Shown here: positions 45,828 to 56,866 of the stretch, in pieces
Layout of the letters: the number at the start of each line of letters is the position of its first letter
Numbering within the stretch: the first letter of the stretch is position 1
DNA from: Pseudobutyrivibrio sp.
Lineage (GTDB): Bacteria > Bacillota > Clostridia > Lachnospirales > Lachnospiraceae
Assembly (NCBI GenBank): GCA_024693775.1
Contig: JAILKL010000120.1
Span: 1 to 64,000, forward strand
Direction: 5' to 3'
Length of the DNA: 64,000 nt
Notes under the pieces: model-generated
What the model was told of the DNA's origin: nothing
Database searches by the model: none
What the model saw: the letters and a program-made list of their open reading frames with translations, nothing else
Program-made: the position numbers and the translations under genes

Positions 45828-47621
45828 CTAGATAGCTCTAGTCTCCTTTGCAAGCCAAGCATTCTCTTCATCTGTAAGGTATGGCTTGAGTGTCTCTCTA
45901 ACACTTGCATGGTAGTCGTTAAGTGTCTTCTTTTCAGTCTCTGTCATCATCTCTGGGATAACTGGATCAAGGTCGATTGGGCAGAATGTAAGAGACTCAA
46001 AATGTCTAAAGTCGCCGTATTCTGTTGTCTCTCCAGCTACGCAAAGAAGCTCGTTTTCGATACGGATACCAAATCCGTCCTCAATGTAAAGACCTGGCTC
46101 ATCTGTAGTAACCATACCTGGCTGAATCTCTGCTGCGTTCTTACCCTGTGGAACTCTCCAACGGAAGTTGTTAGGACCCTCATGAACATTAAGAATATGT
46201 CCAACACCGTGTCCTGTACCACAACGATAATCAAGACCCATATCCCAAACTGGACCACGTGATAATACGTCAAGGTTTGCACCTGTAACTCCCTTAGGGA
46301 AGTTTGCTGCCAATAATCTAAGGTGGCAGCGAAGAACTACTGTGTAGTACTCCTTCATCTGCTGTGTGAGCTCACCAAGAGCGATTGTACGAGTGATATC
46401 TGTAGTACCCTCAAGGTAGTGAGCACCTGAATCTACAAGAAGGAATCCCTTTGGCTCAAGTGTTGCCTCAGAGCCTGGCTTTGCACTGTAATGCATCATT
46501 GCAGCATTTGGGCCATAAGCAGAAATAGTATTGAATGAAAGATCTACAAAGTTTTCCTGCTCTCTACGTCTAGCCTCATAGTAATCAGAAGCTGTGATTT
46601 CTGTCATTGGCACCTTGCCAACATTTTCCTTAATGTACTTGATAGCCTTTGTACAAGCAACGCCATCTTTAATATGGGCAATTCTTGTGTTCTTAATTTC
46701 TGTCTCGTTCTTTACTGCACGCATAAGCTCTGAAGGGTTTGTTCCCTTTACGACCTTTGCTGAACCACCAAGAGCCTTTACAAGATTGTAGTTTACAACC
46801 TCATCATCTAAAAGTACTGTCTTGTCAGCCATATCAGCACTCTGCATGTAGTGATATACCATATCATATGGGTAAAGCTTTACGCCGTTGTCGTTGAGAT
46901 AGCTCATTACCTCCTCTGGCCAATTTGTTGTGTCAGTAAATAAGATAATGCTATCCTCTGTGATAATTAAGAATGAGAGGAAAACAGGAACATTTGCAAT
47001 GTCATTTCCTCTGATATTAAGAATGTATGCAATATCATAAAGGCAAGTAACAAGATGTGCATTTGCCTTTTTCTTCTTCATCTTTTCGCGGATACGATAA
47101 ACCTTTGACTGCATAGTCTCACCTGAGAACTCATCCTCAAGTACCCATGTAGTAGCCTGTGGAAGAGCTGGTCTATCCTCCCAAATCATGTCTACTAAAT
47201 CTTCTGTAGTAAATAACTCGCCGCCCTTTTCCTTTGCAATCTCAGCGTATTTAGCAGCATTTTTAGCAGATACACATCTGCCATCAAAGCCTAAGCAACC
47301 ACCATCTAAGAAATTCTTTTTGATGAACTCATCTACCTCTGGAACACCTGGCTCACCCATGCGCTCCAAAATAACCTCTGAATCAGCAACCTGACGAGCT
47401 GCCTGAACGAAATATCTACCATCAGTCCATAAATGTGCTTCCTTTTGTGTCACAATTGCAGTACCAGCAGAGCCTGTAAAGCCTGTCATAAAGCTACGAG
47501 CTTTGAAGTGCTCTCCTACATATTCTGATGAATGAAAATCGTCTGTAGGAATCAAATACATATCGATTCCTCTTTCATTCATTAATTTTCTAAGTGCCGC
47601 AATTTTCTCGTTAGTTGTCAT
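45828..47621 (-). CDS. pepP: Aminopeptidase P family protein (Xaa-Pro aminopeptidase)
   Basis: This 597-residue metallopeptidase of family M24 removes an N-terminal residue before proline. It has two N-terminal creatinase-like domains and the C-terminal pita-bread domain. Dinuclear metal ligands are in DSGAHYLEGTTDITR (two Asp), GTGHGVGHILNVHEG (His), TTDEPGLYIEDGFG (Glu) and RIENELL (Glu). The length matches the long eukaryote-like three-domain type rather than the ~360-440-residue E. coli-like type. The start overlaps the GH5 gene stop as TAATG, so translation is coupled. Confidence 0.95.
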   Translation of the reverse strand: MTTNEKIAALRKLMNERGIDMYLIPTDDFHSSEYVGEHFKARSFMTGFTGSAGTAIVTQKEAHLWTDGRYFVQAARQVADSEVILERMGEPGVPEVDEFIKKNFLDGGCLGFDGRCVSAKNAAKYAEIAKEKGGELFTTEDLVDMIWEDRPALPQATTWVLEDEFSGETMQSKVYRIREKMKKKKANAHLVTCLYDIAYILNIRGNDIANVPVFLSFLIITEDSIILFTDTTNWPEEVMSYLNDNGVKLYPYDMVYHYMQSADMADKTVLLDDEVVNYNLVKALGGSAKVVKGTNPSELMRAVKNETEIKNTRIAHIKDGVACTKAIKYIKENVGKVPMTEITASDYYEARRREQENFVDLSFNTISAYGPNAAMMHYSAKPGSEATLEPKGFLLVDSGAHYLEGTTDITRTIALGELTQQMKEYYTVVLRCHLRLLAANFPKGVTGANLDVLSRGPVWDMGLDYRCGTGHGVGHILNVHEGPNNFRWRVPQGKNAAEIQPGMVTTDEPGLYIEDGFGIRIENELLCVAGETTEYGDFRHFESLTFCPIDLDPVIPEMMTETEKKTLNDYHASVRETLKPYLTDEENAWLAKETRAI

Positions 47622-48994
47622 TATCTCTTATTCTCCTTACTATTCTGAGACTTTGAATTTTCCTGTGAATCCTGTGTATCCTCAGAGTCCTCTGTTACCT
47701 CAGACTCCTCAGTCTCAGACTTTTTATTACTATCTATTGTCTGCTCTGACAGATAATCAATGAAATACTGTCCCTGAGCGGATAAATCATCATAAACCCA
47801 GTCAGCAGTCTTTGTGCATTCTGAGCTAATTAAAGCAGAACCTTCGTCTTTGTTTGAAAGATTCCAAACTACTGTAGAAAGATTGTATTCATCTAAAATA
47901 TCAACCCACTTTGCAGCTTCCTTTGTATCCACAGAACCATCTCCGTCGGCAGCTACAAATCCACACTCTGAAATAAATACTGGCAATCCAGCATCAAGAG
48001 CGTCACCAAGCTCATTTCTATAGCTAGACTTGTGTGTACCAGCATAGAAATGGAAAGTGTACATAATGTTATCAAAATCCAGCGGATCATCCACTACAGA
48101 TGCTAGGTCGCTGCAATAATTTGGTGTACCTACCAAAATAACTGCGTCCTCATCCACGTTTCTAATAACAGGGATAACCTCATTAGCATAATCCTTTACG
48201 TCAGCCCATGTGGTATCACCATTTGGCTCATTACAAATCTCATAGATAACATTTTCGTTATCCTTGTATTTGCGAACCATCTCGCCAAAGAACTGAATAG
48301 CGTCTGACTTGTACTCATTAGGATTTGCATCGTTTAGAGTATGCCAGTCAATAATGATGTACATATCATTTTCAGTGGCTGCATTGACAGCATCATCTAT
48401 TTCTTCTTTAAGCTTTTCCTGATTGTCAGCACTGCCTACGCAATAGCCATCATAATCGCTTGTGTACATAGCCAGTCTAAATACATTGATACCCCAGTCA
48501 TCTCTCAATGACTTTATAGAATCTGCAGAGGCAAACTCTGGGAACCAGCTCATGCCATGAGAACTAACTCCCACTAATCTGGCTGACTGCCCCTCGCTAC
48601 CTACAAGAGCTCCATCCTGTACTGATAGCTGACCATAGTAGTCTAATTTATTGCCTGTCAAGGTATCCTCTGTAGCCTGAGCTTTTTCGATAACATCCGG
48701 CTTTGCAATAGCATTTTCCTTTACAGACTTGTCTACCTTAGCCGCATCCTCCTTGACACTGCCTTGTGTCTCAGTTTCCTTTGGCTCTTCTTTTTTAACC
48801 TCTACATTAGCTTCTTTTTGCTGAGATTTTTCAGCATCTGCAGTTGCCTTCTCTTCGTCAACTGAAGCTGTTGTAACATCCCACGGGAAGGAAACCTCTC
48901 CCTTATAGTAGCTGATACCGAAAACGCCACCTACAACACAAACTGCAAGAAGTAATACAAGTAATACTGTTCTGGTTTTCTGTTTCGAATTCAT
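47621..48994 (-). CDS. Membrane-anchored glycoside hydrolase family 5 (endoglucanase-like)
   Basis: This 457-residue beta-1,4-glucanase-like enzyme probably acts outside the cell. The N-terminus is a signal anchor (a hydrophobic run at residues ~9-28), followed by a Lys/Glu-rich linker of about 80 residues. The GH5 domain shows VSSHGMSW, NVFRLAMY, IIIDWHTLND, the acid/base Glu in YEICNEPNGD, YTFHFYAG, the nucleophile Glu in VFISECGF and a late VVWNLSNKDEGSAL. It resembles GH5_2 bacterial endoglucanases. The C-terminal ~40 residues are an S/E/D/N-rich tail with no cellulose-binding or dockerin domain. It fits a rumen fibre degrader. It is the first gene of a coupled pair with pepP. Confidence 0.92.
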   Translation of the reverse strand: MNSKQKTRTVLLVLLLAVCVVGGVFGISYYKGEVSFPWDVTTASVDEEKATADAEKSQQKEANVEVKKEEPKETETQGSVKEDAAKVDKSVKENAIAKPDVIEKAQATEDTLTGNKLDYYGQLSVQDGALVGSEGQSARLVGVSSHGMSWFPEFASADSIKSLRDDWGINVFRLAMYTSDYDGYCVGSADNQEKLKEEIDDAVNAATENDMYIIIDWHTLNDANPNEYKSDAIQFFGEMVRKYKDNENVIYEICNEPNGDTTWADVKDYANEVIPVIRNVDEDAVILVGTPNYCSDLASVVDDPLDFDNIMYTFHFYAGTHKSSYRNELGDALDAGLPVFISECGFVAADGDGSVDTKEAAKWVDILDEYNLSTVVWNLSNKDEGSALISSECTKTADWVYDDLSAQGQYFIDYLSEQTIDSNKKSETEESEVTEDSEDTQDSQENSKSQNSKENKR

Positions 48995-49018
48995 ATGGTT
49001 CCCTCCAAATGATTAATT

Positions 49019-49225
49019 TTAGTCAAAAGTGATTGTAGCCTCGCCCTTGTGAGCATACTGCAAATAATCATATAATCTGGATCCATTAAGTAAGTCCATG
49101 GCATCCAAATCAAAATCGAACTCCTCGAAGTCCACTTCTTCTATAAACTTATCTAACTCCTCATTGCTGAGTGAATTAACATATTCTTTTATTTCCATAA
49201 TTGTTTTTCCAGTCAAATCATACAT
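49019..49225 (-). CDS. Small acidic protein of unknown function
   Basis: This 68-residue, strongly acidic protein (many E and D) has helical character and no membrane segment. I do not recognise the family. A GAGGTAG site lies before the ATG, and the reading frame begins about 25 bases before the GH5 gene on the same strand, so they may share a transcript. The composition (NEELDKFIEEVDFEEF) could suit a DNA-mimic or protein-binding role, but that is only a guess. Confidence 0.55.
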   Translation of the reverse strand: MYDLTGKTIMEIKEYVNSLSNEELDKFIEEVDFEEFDFDLDAMDLLNGSRLYDYLQYAHKGEATITFD

Positions 49226-49347
49226 AAAAACTACCTCATTTCTTGCTTATTTTACAGTCCCTACCATTATAGTACATTCCCCTCATTTAAAAAAGGGCTA
49301 AGGCTTCGGATGTTTTTATGTAGATGTTGTGAATTATGTTGAGGTCT

Positions 49348-49365
49348 GTTATCATATATGATAAC
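49348..49365. promoter_or_regulatory. Perfect 18-bp palindrome, probable operator
   Basis: GTTATCATATATGATAAC is a perfect palindrome 21 bases before the XRE gene. It overlaps a likely -10 (TATGAT). Autoregulation by the adjacent helix-turn-helix protein is plausible. Confidence 0.65.
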
Positions 49366-49386
49366 TTATAAGCAAGAGGTGTTGTC

Positions 49387-49635
49387 ATGAAGGATCGCTA
49401 TGTAGATGGAGTTGTCACGCCCCAAGCTATGGCGGCTAGGCATTCCGTCGCGCAGGAGCTTCGAGACACTCGCCACCAACTTAATATGACTCAGGAATCT
49501 TTGGCCGACTTGGTTGGTACCAAAAAATCCAATATCTCCCGGATGGAGAGCGGAAAATATAACCCATCCTTGGATTTTTTGGTAAAGGTGGCAGATTCAT
49601 TGGGAAAAAATCTAGATGTACATTTAATTGATTAG
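49387..49635 (+). CDS. XRE-family helix-turn-helix regulator
   Basis: This 82-residue DNA-binding protein has a helix-turn-helix of the XRE/Cro type (LNMTQESLADLVGTKKSNISRMESGKYNPSLDFL), with a short N-terminal arm and a closing strand (LDVHLID). The size and the palindrome upstream recall HigA-type antitoxins or simple autorepressors. No HigB or RelE toxin was recognised; the next gene is a 94-residue unknown. Its ribosome site is CAAGAGGTG. Confidence 0.88.
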   Translation: MKDRYVDGVVTPQAMAARHSVAQELRDTRHQLNMTQESLADLVGTKKSNISRMESGKYNPSLDFLVKVADSLGKNLDVHLID

Positions 49636-49660
49636 TATTGGAAGGTTTTAAAGATTAGTT

Positions 49661-49945
49661 ATGAAGAAAAAACCCAAGCTTTCAAAGCATGTAAACAGGG
49701 ATGTGGTTTTGTGCGAAACCACCAATAGAATTGTTTCAAATCATACTTCTAATTTGTTATTACAGGAATCAGTTCCTTTTTCCAAGTCATGGCACAGGAT
49801 TCCTTTCTTTAGACGTCGCTCCTACAACGGAGCCAATCAGGTATGTGTCATTTCTATCAGTCGCACACAATATTCAAAAGCCCGTCGCGTGCTCCATCTT
49901 TTAGAGGATAGAGATTACGACAGGCTCTTACTAAACGTCATATAG
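49661..49945 (+). CDS. Small basic protein of unknown function next to the XRE regulator
   Basis: This 94-residue basic protein has no recognised domain. It shows RRRSYNGANQVCVISISRTQY and ends RDYDRLLLNVI, a pattern of strands then helix. The ribosome site is weak (GGAAGG about 15 bases upstream). It starts 25 bases after the XRE gene and could form an operon with it; the pair might be toxin-antitoxin-like, but this is not shown. Its stop is one base from the convergent larE stop, with no terminator between them. Confidence 0.6.
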   Translation: MKKKPKLSKHVNRDVVLCETTNRIVSNHTSNLLLQESVPFSKSWHRIPFFRRRSYNGANQVCVISISRTQYSKARRVLHLLEDRDYDRLLLNVI

Positions 49946-49946
49946 C

Positions 49947-50786
49947 TTACTTTTTATCCAGGACTTCGTTCATACTGCCAGAGCGAAAGCCCTGGATATC
50001 TATCGTTACATAGGAAAATCCCAGCTGTTTCAGCCTATTATTCACTTTTATTCTAATTTCATCTTTCAAAAGCTTAGGTATGTCACTTTCTAGAAGCTCT
50101 ATACGTGCCATCAGTGCTCCATCGGCCTTTCCCTCATGAAGTCTTACTCTATATTGAACAAATCCCAATTCCCTTAAAAACTTCTCTGCGTTTTCCACCA
50201 TAGATAATTTTTCTTTTGTGATTTTTTCACCGTAAGGCACTCTACTTGCAAGACATGCAAAGCTTGGTTTGTTATATGTAGGGACACCAAATTTCTTTGA
50301 AAGAATGCGGATTTCATCCTTTGTGAAGCCCAGCTCTCTAAGTGGACTTTTTACCTGTAGCTCCTCCACTGCCTTCATGCCTGGACGATAGTCACCCTCA
50401 TCATCCTTGTTGGCTCCCTCTATCAAATTCTCTATACCAAAAGACTTTGCCACTGAAAGCATTTCAGTAAACAATGCCTTTTTACAATGATAGCATCTAT
50501 CCTTTGGATTTTTTGAAAACTCTGGTATATCCATTTCATCAAGCACTCTGATTTCATGAGAAATACCTAGTTTTTGACAATAGGCTTTTGCCTCCTCAAG
50601 CTCTGCCTGCGGAACTGCCCCCATAGAAACTGTGATAGCCATCGCCTGTGGACCCAATGCCTCCTTTGCAGCATATAGCAAAAAGGTGGAGTCAACTCCA
50701 CCTGAAAATGCCACCGCCACCTTTGAAAGCTTTTTCAAATATAGCTGTAGCTCGTTATATTTTGCCAAAAGATTTTCCTGTACCAT
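49947..50786 (-). CDS. larE: ATP-dependent sacrificial sulfur transferase LarE
   Basis: LarE donates sulfur to build the nickel-pincer cofactor of lactate racemase and related enzymes. The ~279 residues carry the PP-loop AFSGGVDSTFLL near residue 26, then KDRCYHCKKALF with Cys, the SPLRELGFTKDEIR segment, and PSFACLASR(V)PYG. Single-Cys and three-Cys LarE types exist; Cys residues are seen in CYHC and CLASR. The ATG at 50786 is chosen because AGGAGG lies just upstream. larA, larB and larC are not in the window. The gene overlaps the end of the TtcA-like gene on the same strand only if the longer ORF (to 50861) is used. Confidence 0.9.
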   Translation of the reverse strand: MVQENLLAKYNELQLYLKKLSKVAVAFSGGVDSTFLLYAAKEALGPQAMAITVSMGAVPQAELEEAKAYCQKLGISHEIRVLDEMDIPEFSKNPKDRCYHCKKALFTEMLSVAKSFGIENLIEGANKDDEGDYRPGMKAVEELQVKSPLRELGFTKDEIRILSKKFGVPTYNKPSFACLASRVPYGEKITKEKLSMVENAEKFLRELGFVQYRVRLHEGKADGALMARIELLESDIPKLLKDEIRIKVNNRLKQLGFSYVTIDIQGFRSGSMNEVLDKK

Positions 50787-50802
50787 AAAACCTCCTAAAG
50801 GC

Positions 50803-51672
50803 TTACTGCTCGTCATAAGTATCAAGGAAATGATGTCTGACACCGTCCTGCTTGTAAGCAATAACTGTGGCTAGATTTACGTTTTCCACACTGCGGAAAA
50901 TATTGGATTCCACATATGGATTTATCTTTTTAAGCTCCGCAATAAGATTTCTAATCTCTAATCTCTTTGATTCTGATGAGCCGTCTTCTCTAATGGTGTC
51001 ACAATGCTCTGTAAAATGACATGCGCACTGAAGGAATCTAAGACCATTGTATTTTCCCCAAGCGATAATATCATCCTGACGAATGAGATACATAGGTCGA
51101 ATAAGCTCCATGCCCTCAAAGTTTGTAGAATGAAGCTTTGGCATCATAGTCTGCACCTGAGCCCCATACAACATGCCCATTAAAATGGTCTCAATAACAT
51201 CATCATAATGATGACCAAGAGCTATTTTATTGCAGCCCAATTCCTTTGCCTTTGCATACAGATGTCCACGACGCATTCTTGCACAGAGATAGCATGGATT
51301 CTTTTCCACAGTATCAACGGCATTAAAAATATCGCTCTCATAAACAGTAATAGGAATGCCCATAACACGTGCATTGTCCTCAATAAGCTGTCTATTAGTA
51401 TCAATGTAGCCTGGATCCATAACTAAAAAGGTCAATTCAAAATTAACCTTTTTATGCTTTTGAATCTCCTGGAAAAGCTTTGCCATAAGCATGGAATCCT
51501 TTCCACCAGAAATGCAAACCGCAATATGGTCTCCCTCCTGAATCATCTGATATTCCTTGCAGGCTCGCGCAAATGGGGAAAACAGAGACTTATGAAACTT
51601 CTTTCTAATACTCTTTTCTATAAAAGCCTGACGTTCACTATCAGACATTAAATCAAATCTTATTTCTTCCAT
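50803..51672 (-). CDS. TtcA-like PP-loop tRNA thiolation protein
   Basis: This 289-residue PP-loop ATPase is of the TtcA/TilS-like class, with CISGGKDSMLMAKL near residue 52 and a CxxC in NPCYLCARMRRG. TtcA makes 2-thiocytidine in tRNA using a [4Fe-4S] cluster bound by Cys residues. A second Cys-containing stretch (QCACHF) may supply more ligands. The substrate tRNA base cannot be told. larE follows after 16 bases, so two sulfur-transfer PP-loop enzymes share a transcript. The ribosome site is weak. Confidence 0.88.
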   Translation of the reverse strand: MEEIRFDLMSDSERQAFIEKSIRKKFHKSLFSPFARACKEYQMIQEGDHIAVCISGGKDSMLMAKLFQEIQKHKKVNFELTFLVMDPGYIDTNRQLIEDNARVMGIPITVYESDIFNAVDTVEKNPCYLCARMRRGHLYAKAKELGCNKIALGHHYDDVIETILMGMLYGAQVQTMMPKLHSTNFEGMELIRPMYLIRQDDIIAWGKYNGLRFLQCACHFTEHCDTIREDGSSESKRLEIRNLIAELKKINPYVESNIFRSVENVNLATVIAYKQDGVRHHFLDTYDEQ

Positions 51673-51690
51673 AAAAAAAACTTTCTAAAA

Positions 51691-52086
51691 CTATCTTCTT
51701 CTAATCAAATGGTAGATACCTAATATAATACCGCGAATCAGGGCAAATACCAAGAACATCGCCATAAATCCCCAGACGCCAAATACTATATCATCAAAAT
51801 CCATTATTCCAGCCCCGGTAATCTTTTGCTCTATCTCTATAGCAAAGGTCAACAGCAAAATTAACGTAAATACGTATATCCAGCTAATAACCAAAACATG
51901 ATTTGTCTTTGCAAGCAATGTAAAAAGTGGATGAATCAAAAAAATCATCAGCATGCCAACACATCCGATAATCAAAAAGTGCAATTCCTTATCAGAGAAG
52001 TTTGCCTCATAGGCATCATTCAAAGATAAAAAATAGGTATGAGAATCGTTAATAAAATCCAAAATTGTATACAAAAAAGTATTCAT
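51691..52086 (-). CDS. Small membrane protein of unknown function
   Basis: This 131-residue protein has about three hydrophobic segments (near residues 35-58, 65-85 and 100-125) and a basic C-terminal RRR. I do not recognise the family. AAGGAG precedes the ATG. It lies 18 bases upstream of the TtcA-like gene on the same strand and may share its transcript. Confidence 0.75.
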   Translation of the reverse strand: MNTFLYTILDFINDSHTYFLSLNDAYEANFSDKELHFLIIGCVGMLMIFLIHPLFTLLAKTNHVLVISWIYVFTLILLLTFAIEIEQKITGAGIMDFDDIVFGVWGFMAMFLVFALIRGIILGIYHLIRRR

Positions 52087-52154
52087 AAACCCGCTCCTTA
52101 TGTTAAAATATAGCTTAGTAGCTTAAAAGTAATTATCTATCGGGAGGATAAAAA

Positions 52155-53366
52155 ATGGGCAATGTAATCGTCGCACAGTCAGGCGGACCTACTGTGGCAA
52201 TTAATGCCAGTCTCGCTGGCGTCATCGAGGGAGCTCTTCGTTCTAATTACGATAAAATATATGGCTCCATCAACGGCATCCTAGGAATCAAGGATGATAA
52301 TATCATTGATTTATCAGAAATTGCAAATTCTGATTCTACATTTCTACAGAAACTAAAAACAACTCCAGCCATGTATCTTGGCTCATGTCGCTTCAAGCTT
52401 CCTAGTGCTGATTCCGGCGACCCTGTATATAATACATTATTCCAACAGTTTTCTAAATATAATATTGATGCATTTTTCTATATCGGTGGAAACGACTCCA
52501 TGGACACAGTAGACAAGCTCTCAGCTTACGCTAAATCCATAGACTCACACATTCGCTTTATAGGCATCCCAAAAACAATCGACAACGATTTATGCATAAC
52601 TGACCACACACCAGGTTTTGGCTCTGCAGCAAAATACATTGCCACCACCACAATGGAAGTCATTTATGATGCCCTTATATACAACTCACCTAGTGTCACA
52701 ATCATCGAGGTAATGGGACGTGACGCAGGCTGGCTTACAGCAGCCACATCTCTTGCAAGAAATGAATACTGCTGTGGACCAGACCTCATTTACCTACCAG
52801 AGACACCATTCAACACAGAGCTCTTCATAGCAGACCTATCTCGTCTTCTAAAAGAAAAGACAAACATAGTTGTAGCCGTATCTGAAGGCATCCGAGACGC
52901 CGCTGGAAAATACATTTCAGCATCCACAGGCACCCTAGACAACTTCGGACACGCACAGCTTTCAGGTGCAGGCAAAACTCTCGAATACCTAGTCAAGGAT
53001 CGTCTCGGCGTAAAGGTACGTTCAATAGAAGTAAACGTACTCCAACGTGCAGCCGCACATTGCGCCAGCCTAACCGACCAAAACGAATCCGTAGAGCAAG
53101 GTCGTCATGGTGTAGCCTTCGCAGAACAAGGTGTAACAGGTGCCATGGTCATCCTAAAACGTACCAGCAACGCACCATACACCGTAGAATACAGCTACGC
53201 ACACATCCACGACATCGCCAACGAAGCCAAGGAAGTCCCACAAAACTGGATCAACGAATCCCACAATTGGATAACCCAGGAAATGCTCGACTACCTACAG
53301 CCTCTCGTCCTCGGCGAACCCGACCTCACCTACAAAAACGGACTTCCCGTTTACGTACGCAGATAA
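52155..53366 (+). CDS. pfp: Pyrophosphate-type 6-phosphofructokinase
   Basis: This 403-residue PFK-family enzyme phosphorylates fructose 6-phosphate. The opening VIVAQSGGPT, GGNDSMDT (near residue 110) and PKTIDNDL (near 138) are clear. In PPi-dependent PFKs the ATP-specific glycine of the GGDGS-like motif is replaced (here N in GGNDS) and PKTIDND carries Lys instead of the Gly of ATP enzymes, so PPi is the predicted donor. MGRDAGWLTAAT is the sugar-phosphate motif. The start is ATG with GGGAGG upstream. The 3' half uses more C-ending codons than neighbouring genes. The gene ends at a strong hairpin next to a giant palindrome. Confidence 0.93.
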   Translation: MGNVIVAQSGGPTVAINASLAGVIEGALRSNYDKIYGSINGILGIKDDNIIDLSEIANSDSTFLQKLKTTPAMYLGSCRFKLPSADSGDPVYNTLFQQFSKYNIDAFFYIGGNDSMDTVDKLSAYAKSIDSHIRFIGIPKTIDNDLCITDHTPGFGSAAKYIATTTMEVIYDALIYNSPSVTIIEVMGRDAGWLTAATSLARNEYCCGPDLIYLPETPFNTELFIADLSRLLKEKTNIVVAVSEGIRDAAGKYISASTGTLDNFGHAQLSGAGKTLEYLVKDRLGVKVRSIEVNVLQRAAAHCASLTDQNESVEQGRHGVAFAEQGVTGAMVILKRTSNAPYTVEYSYAHIHDIANEAKEVPQNWINESHNWITQEMLDYLQPLVLGEPDLTYKNGLPVYVRR

Positions 53367-53370
53367 CCAA

Positions 53371-53397
53371 AACCACCGGCTCGTCCGGTGGTTTTTT
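53371..53397 (+). terminator. Terminator of pfk
   Basis: AACCACCGG and CCGGTGGTT flank CTCGT, followed by TTTTATT. Confidence 0.95.
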
Positions 53398-53401
53398 ATT
53401 G

Positions 53402-53979
53402 CCCTCCTGCCGCCGCCCCTGCCCCCTGGCTCTGACGGTCTCAAAAACTCTCAAAGAATTAGAATTATCTAAATGGGCAATCGAGCAAGTCTATACACAG
53501 TTGTTCTTCTGACGGTTTTACAATTCTGGCAGGACTGTTCGTACTAAGCAGACATTCTCAATCTATATCAAGAAACTTCAACAAGGTATGTCCCACACAG
53601 GCTCTTGATTTTAAGTGGAGCTCTAGAAGCACAGAAGTGAATTACATAGCCAACTGGCATGCCGAGCCATGGACGGCGAGGCAAATGCCAGCTGAACATG
53701 GACGTGAATCTGGCATGGTGCCAGTTGGCTAAGTAATTTAATTCGTCTTGCTTCTTGTGCTACACGACCAATGAAAGAGCCTGTGTGGGACATACCTTGT
53801 TGAAAATTCTAGAGAATAACTATAAATGTCTGCTTAATGCGTACAGTCCTTTCGAATAGTAAAACGCGGCAGAAGTACACCTGCACATACTCGATTTTGC
53901 CCATTAAGATAATTCATAATTCTTCTCGAATTGTTTTTGAGACCGTCAGAACCAGGAGGCAGGGGCGGCGGCAGGAGGG
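53402..53979. repeat. 578-bp imperfect palindromic element
   Basis: The 5' half matches the reverse complement of the 3' half across its whole length with interruptions. The ends (CCCTCCTGCCGCCGCCCCTG at 53402 and its complement at 53960-53979) agree over about 45 bases with only two mismatches. The block TTCAACAAGGTATGTCCCAC and its extension to CAGGCTCTT recurs in inverted orientation in the 3' half near 53785-53805. AGCCAACTGGCA and TGCCAGTTGGCT form the inner stem around the centre at about 53690. It lies exactly between two terminators. It may be a foldback or MITE-like mobile element; no transposase ORF is inside. Confidence 0.9.
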
Positions 53980-53993
53980 GGACTACATAAAAA

Positions 53994-54021
53994 AAAGAGC
54001 CTCCGATTTTGGAAGCTCTTT
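53994..54021 (-). terminator. Terminator of the atp operon
   Basis: AAAGAGCCTCC and GGAAGCTCTTT flank GATTTT (one mismatch), followed on the minus strand by TTTTTTATG. It lies 11 bases past the atpC stop. Confidence 0.92.
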
Positions 54022-54032
54022 TTGTTTTTGGG

Positions 54033-54446
54033 TTATTTGCTGTAATGTGCACCCTTTAGTCTGGCCATTGCTCGTGCTATGTTTGCGTTAGAAATTTCGT
54101 ATTCTACTCTACTTTGTTTCTGCTGCAACTGCTCCTGAGCACGTTCAAGTGCTTCTTGTGCACGGAATGTATCAATGTCCTCTGGACGTTCGCAAGAGTA
54201 TGTTACAACCTTTACGGAACCATCTGGATAAACTGTGATAAGTCCATCTGCGATTACTGCGTATTGCCATTCACCGTCAGGCTTTTTGAATCGGATGTTT
54301 CCGATGTCTACAACACCAGTAAAGGTTTCGTGATGATTCATGATTGCCATCTCTCCATCCAAGGCTGGAAATATTAATGATTCGCAATCTCCATCGTAAA
54401 AGACACCATCACAGGCTATTATTTTTAAATTAAATAATGATGCCAT
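54033..54446 (-). CDS. atpC: ATP synthase F1 subunit epsilon
   Basis: AtpC is the central-stalk regulatory subunit. The 137 residues have the N-terminal beta-sandwich (LKIIACDGVFYDGDCESLIFPALDGEMAIMNHHE) and a C-terminal helical hairpin (EEALERAQEQLQQKQSRVEYEISNAN-type). The gene begins three bases after the atpD stop, and its AAGGAG ribosome site lies in the last atpD codons, so translation is coupled. Confidence 0.97.
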   Translation of the reverse strand: MASLFNLKIIACDGVFYDGDCESLIFPALDGEMAIMNHHETFTGVVDIGNIRFKKPDGEWQYAVIADGLITVYPDGSVKVVTYSCERPEDIDTFRAQEALERAQEQLQQKQSRVEYEISNANIARAMARLKGAHYSK

Positions 54447-54449
54447 AAG

Positions 54450-56863
<2,414 letters not shown>

Positions 56864-56866
56864 GTT

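Larger units (their letters stand above)
53367..54032. other. Convergent intergenic region with giant palindrome
   Basis: Between pfk (+) and atpC (-) lie the pfk terminator (53371-53397), a 578-bp imperfect palindrome (53402-53979) and the atpC terminator (53994-54021). ORFs inside the palindrome are products of its mirrored sequence and are not considered genes. Confidence 0.8.

Noticed and set aside
49019-49225. Antitoxin partner of the XRE gene
   Set aside because: The acidic 68-residue gene is on the opposite strand and faces away, so it is not in the same operon.
53402-53979. Reading frames inside the giant palindrome on both strands
   Set aside because: They arise from mirrored sequence (both strands give the same PPPLPPGSDGLK peptide), lack ribosome sites and match no protein family.
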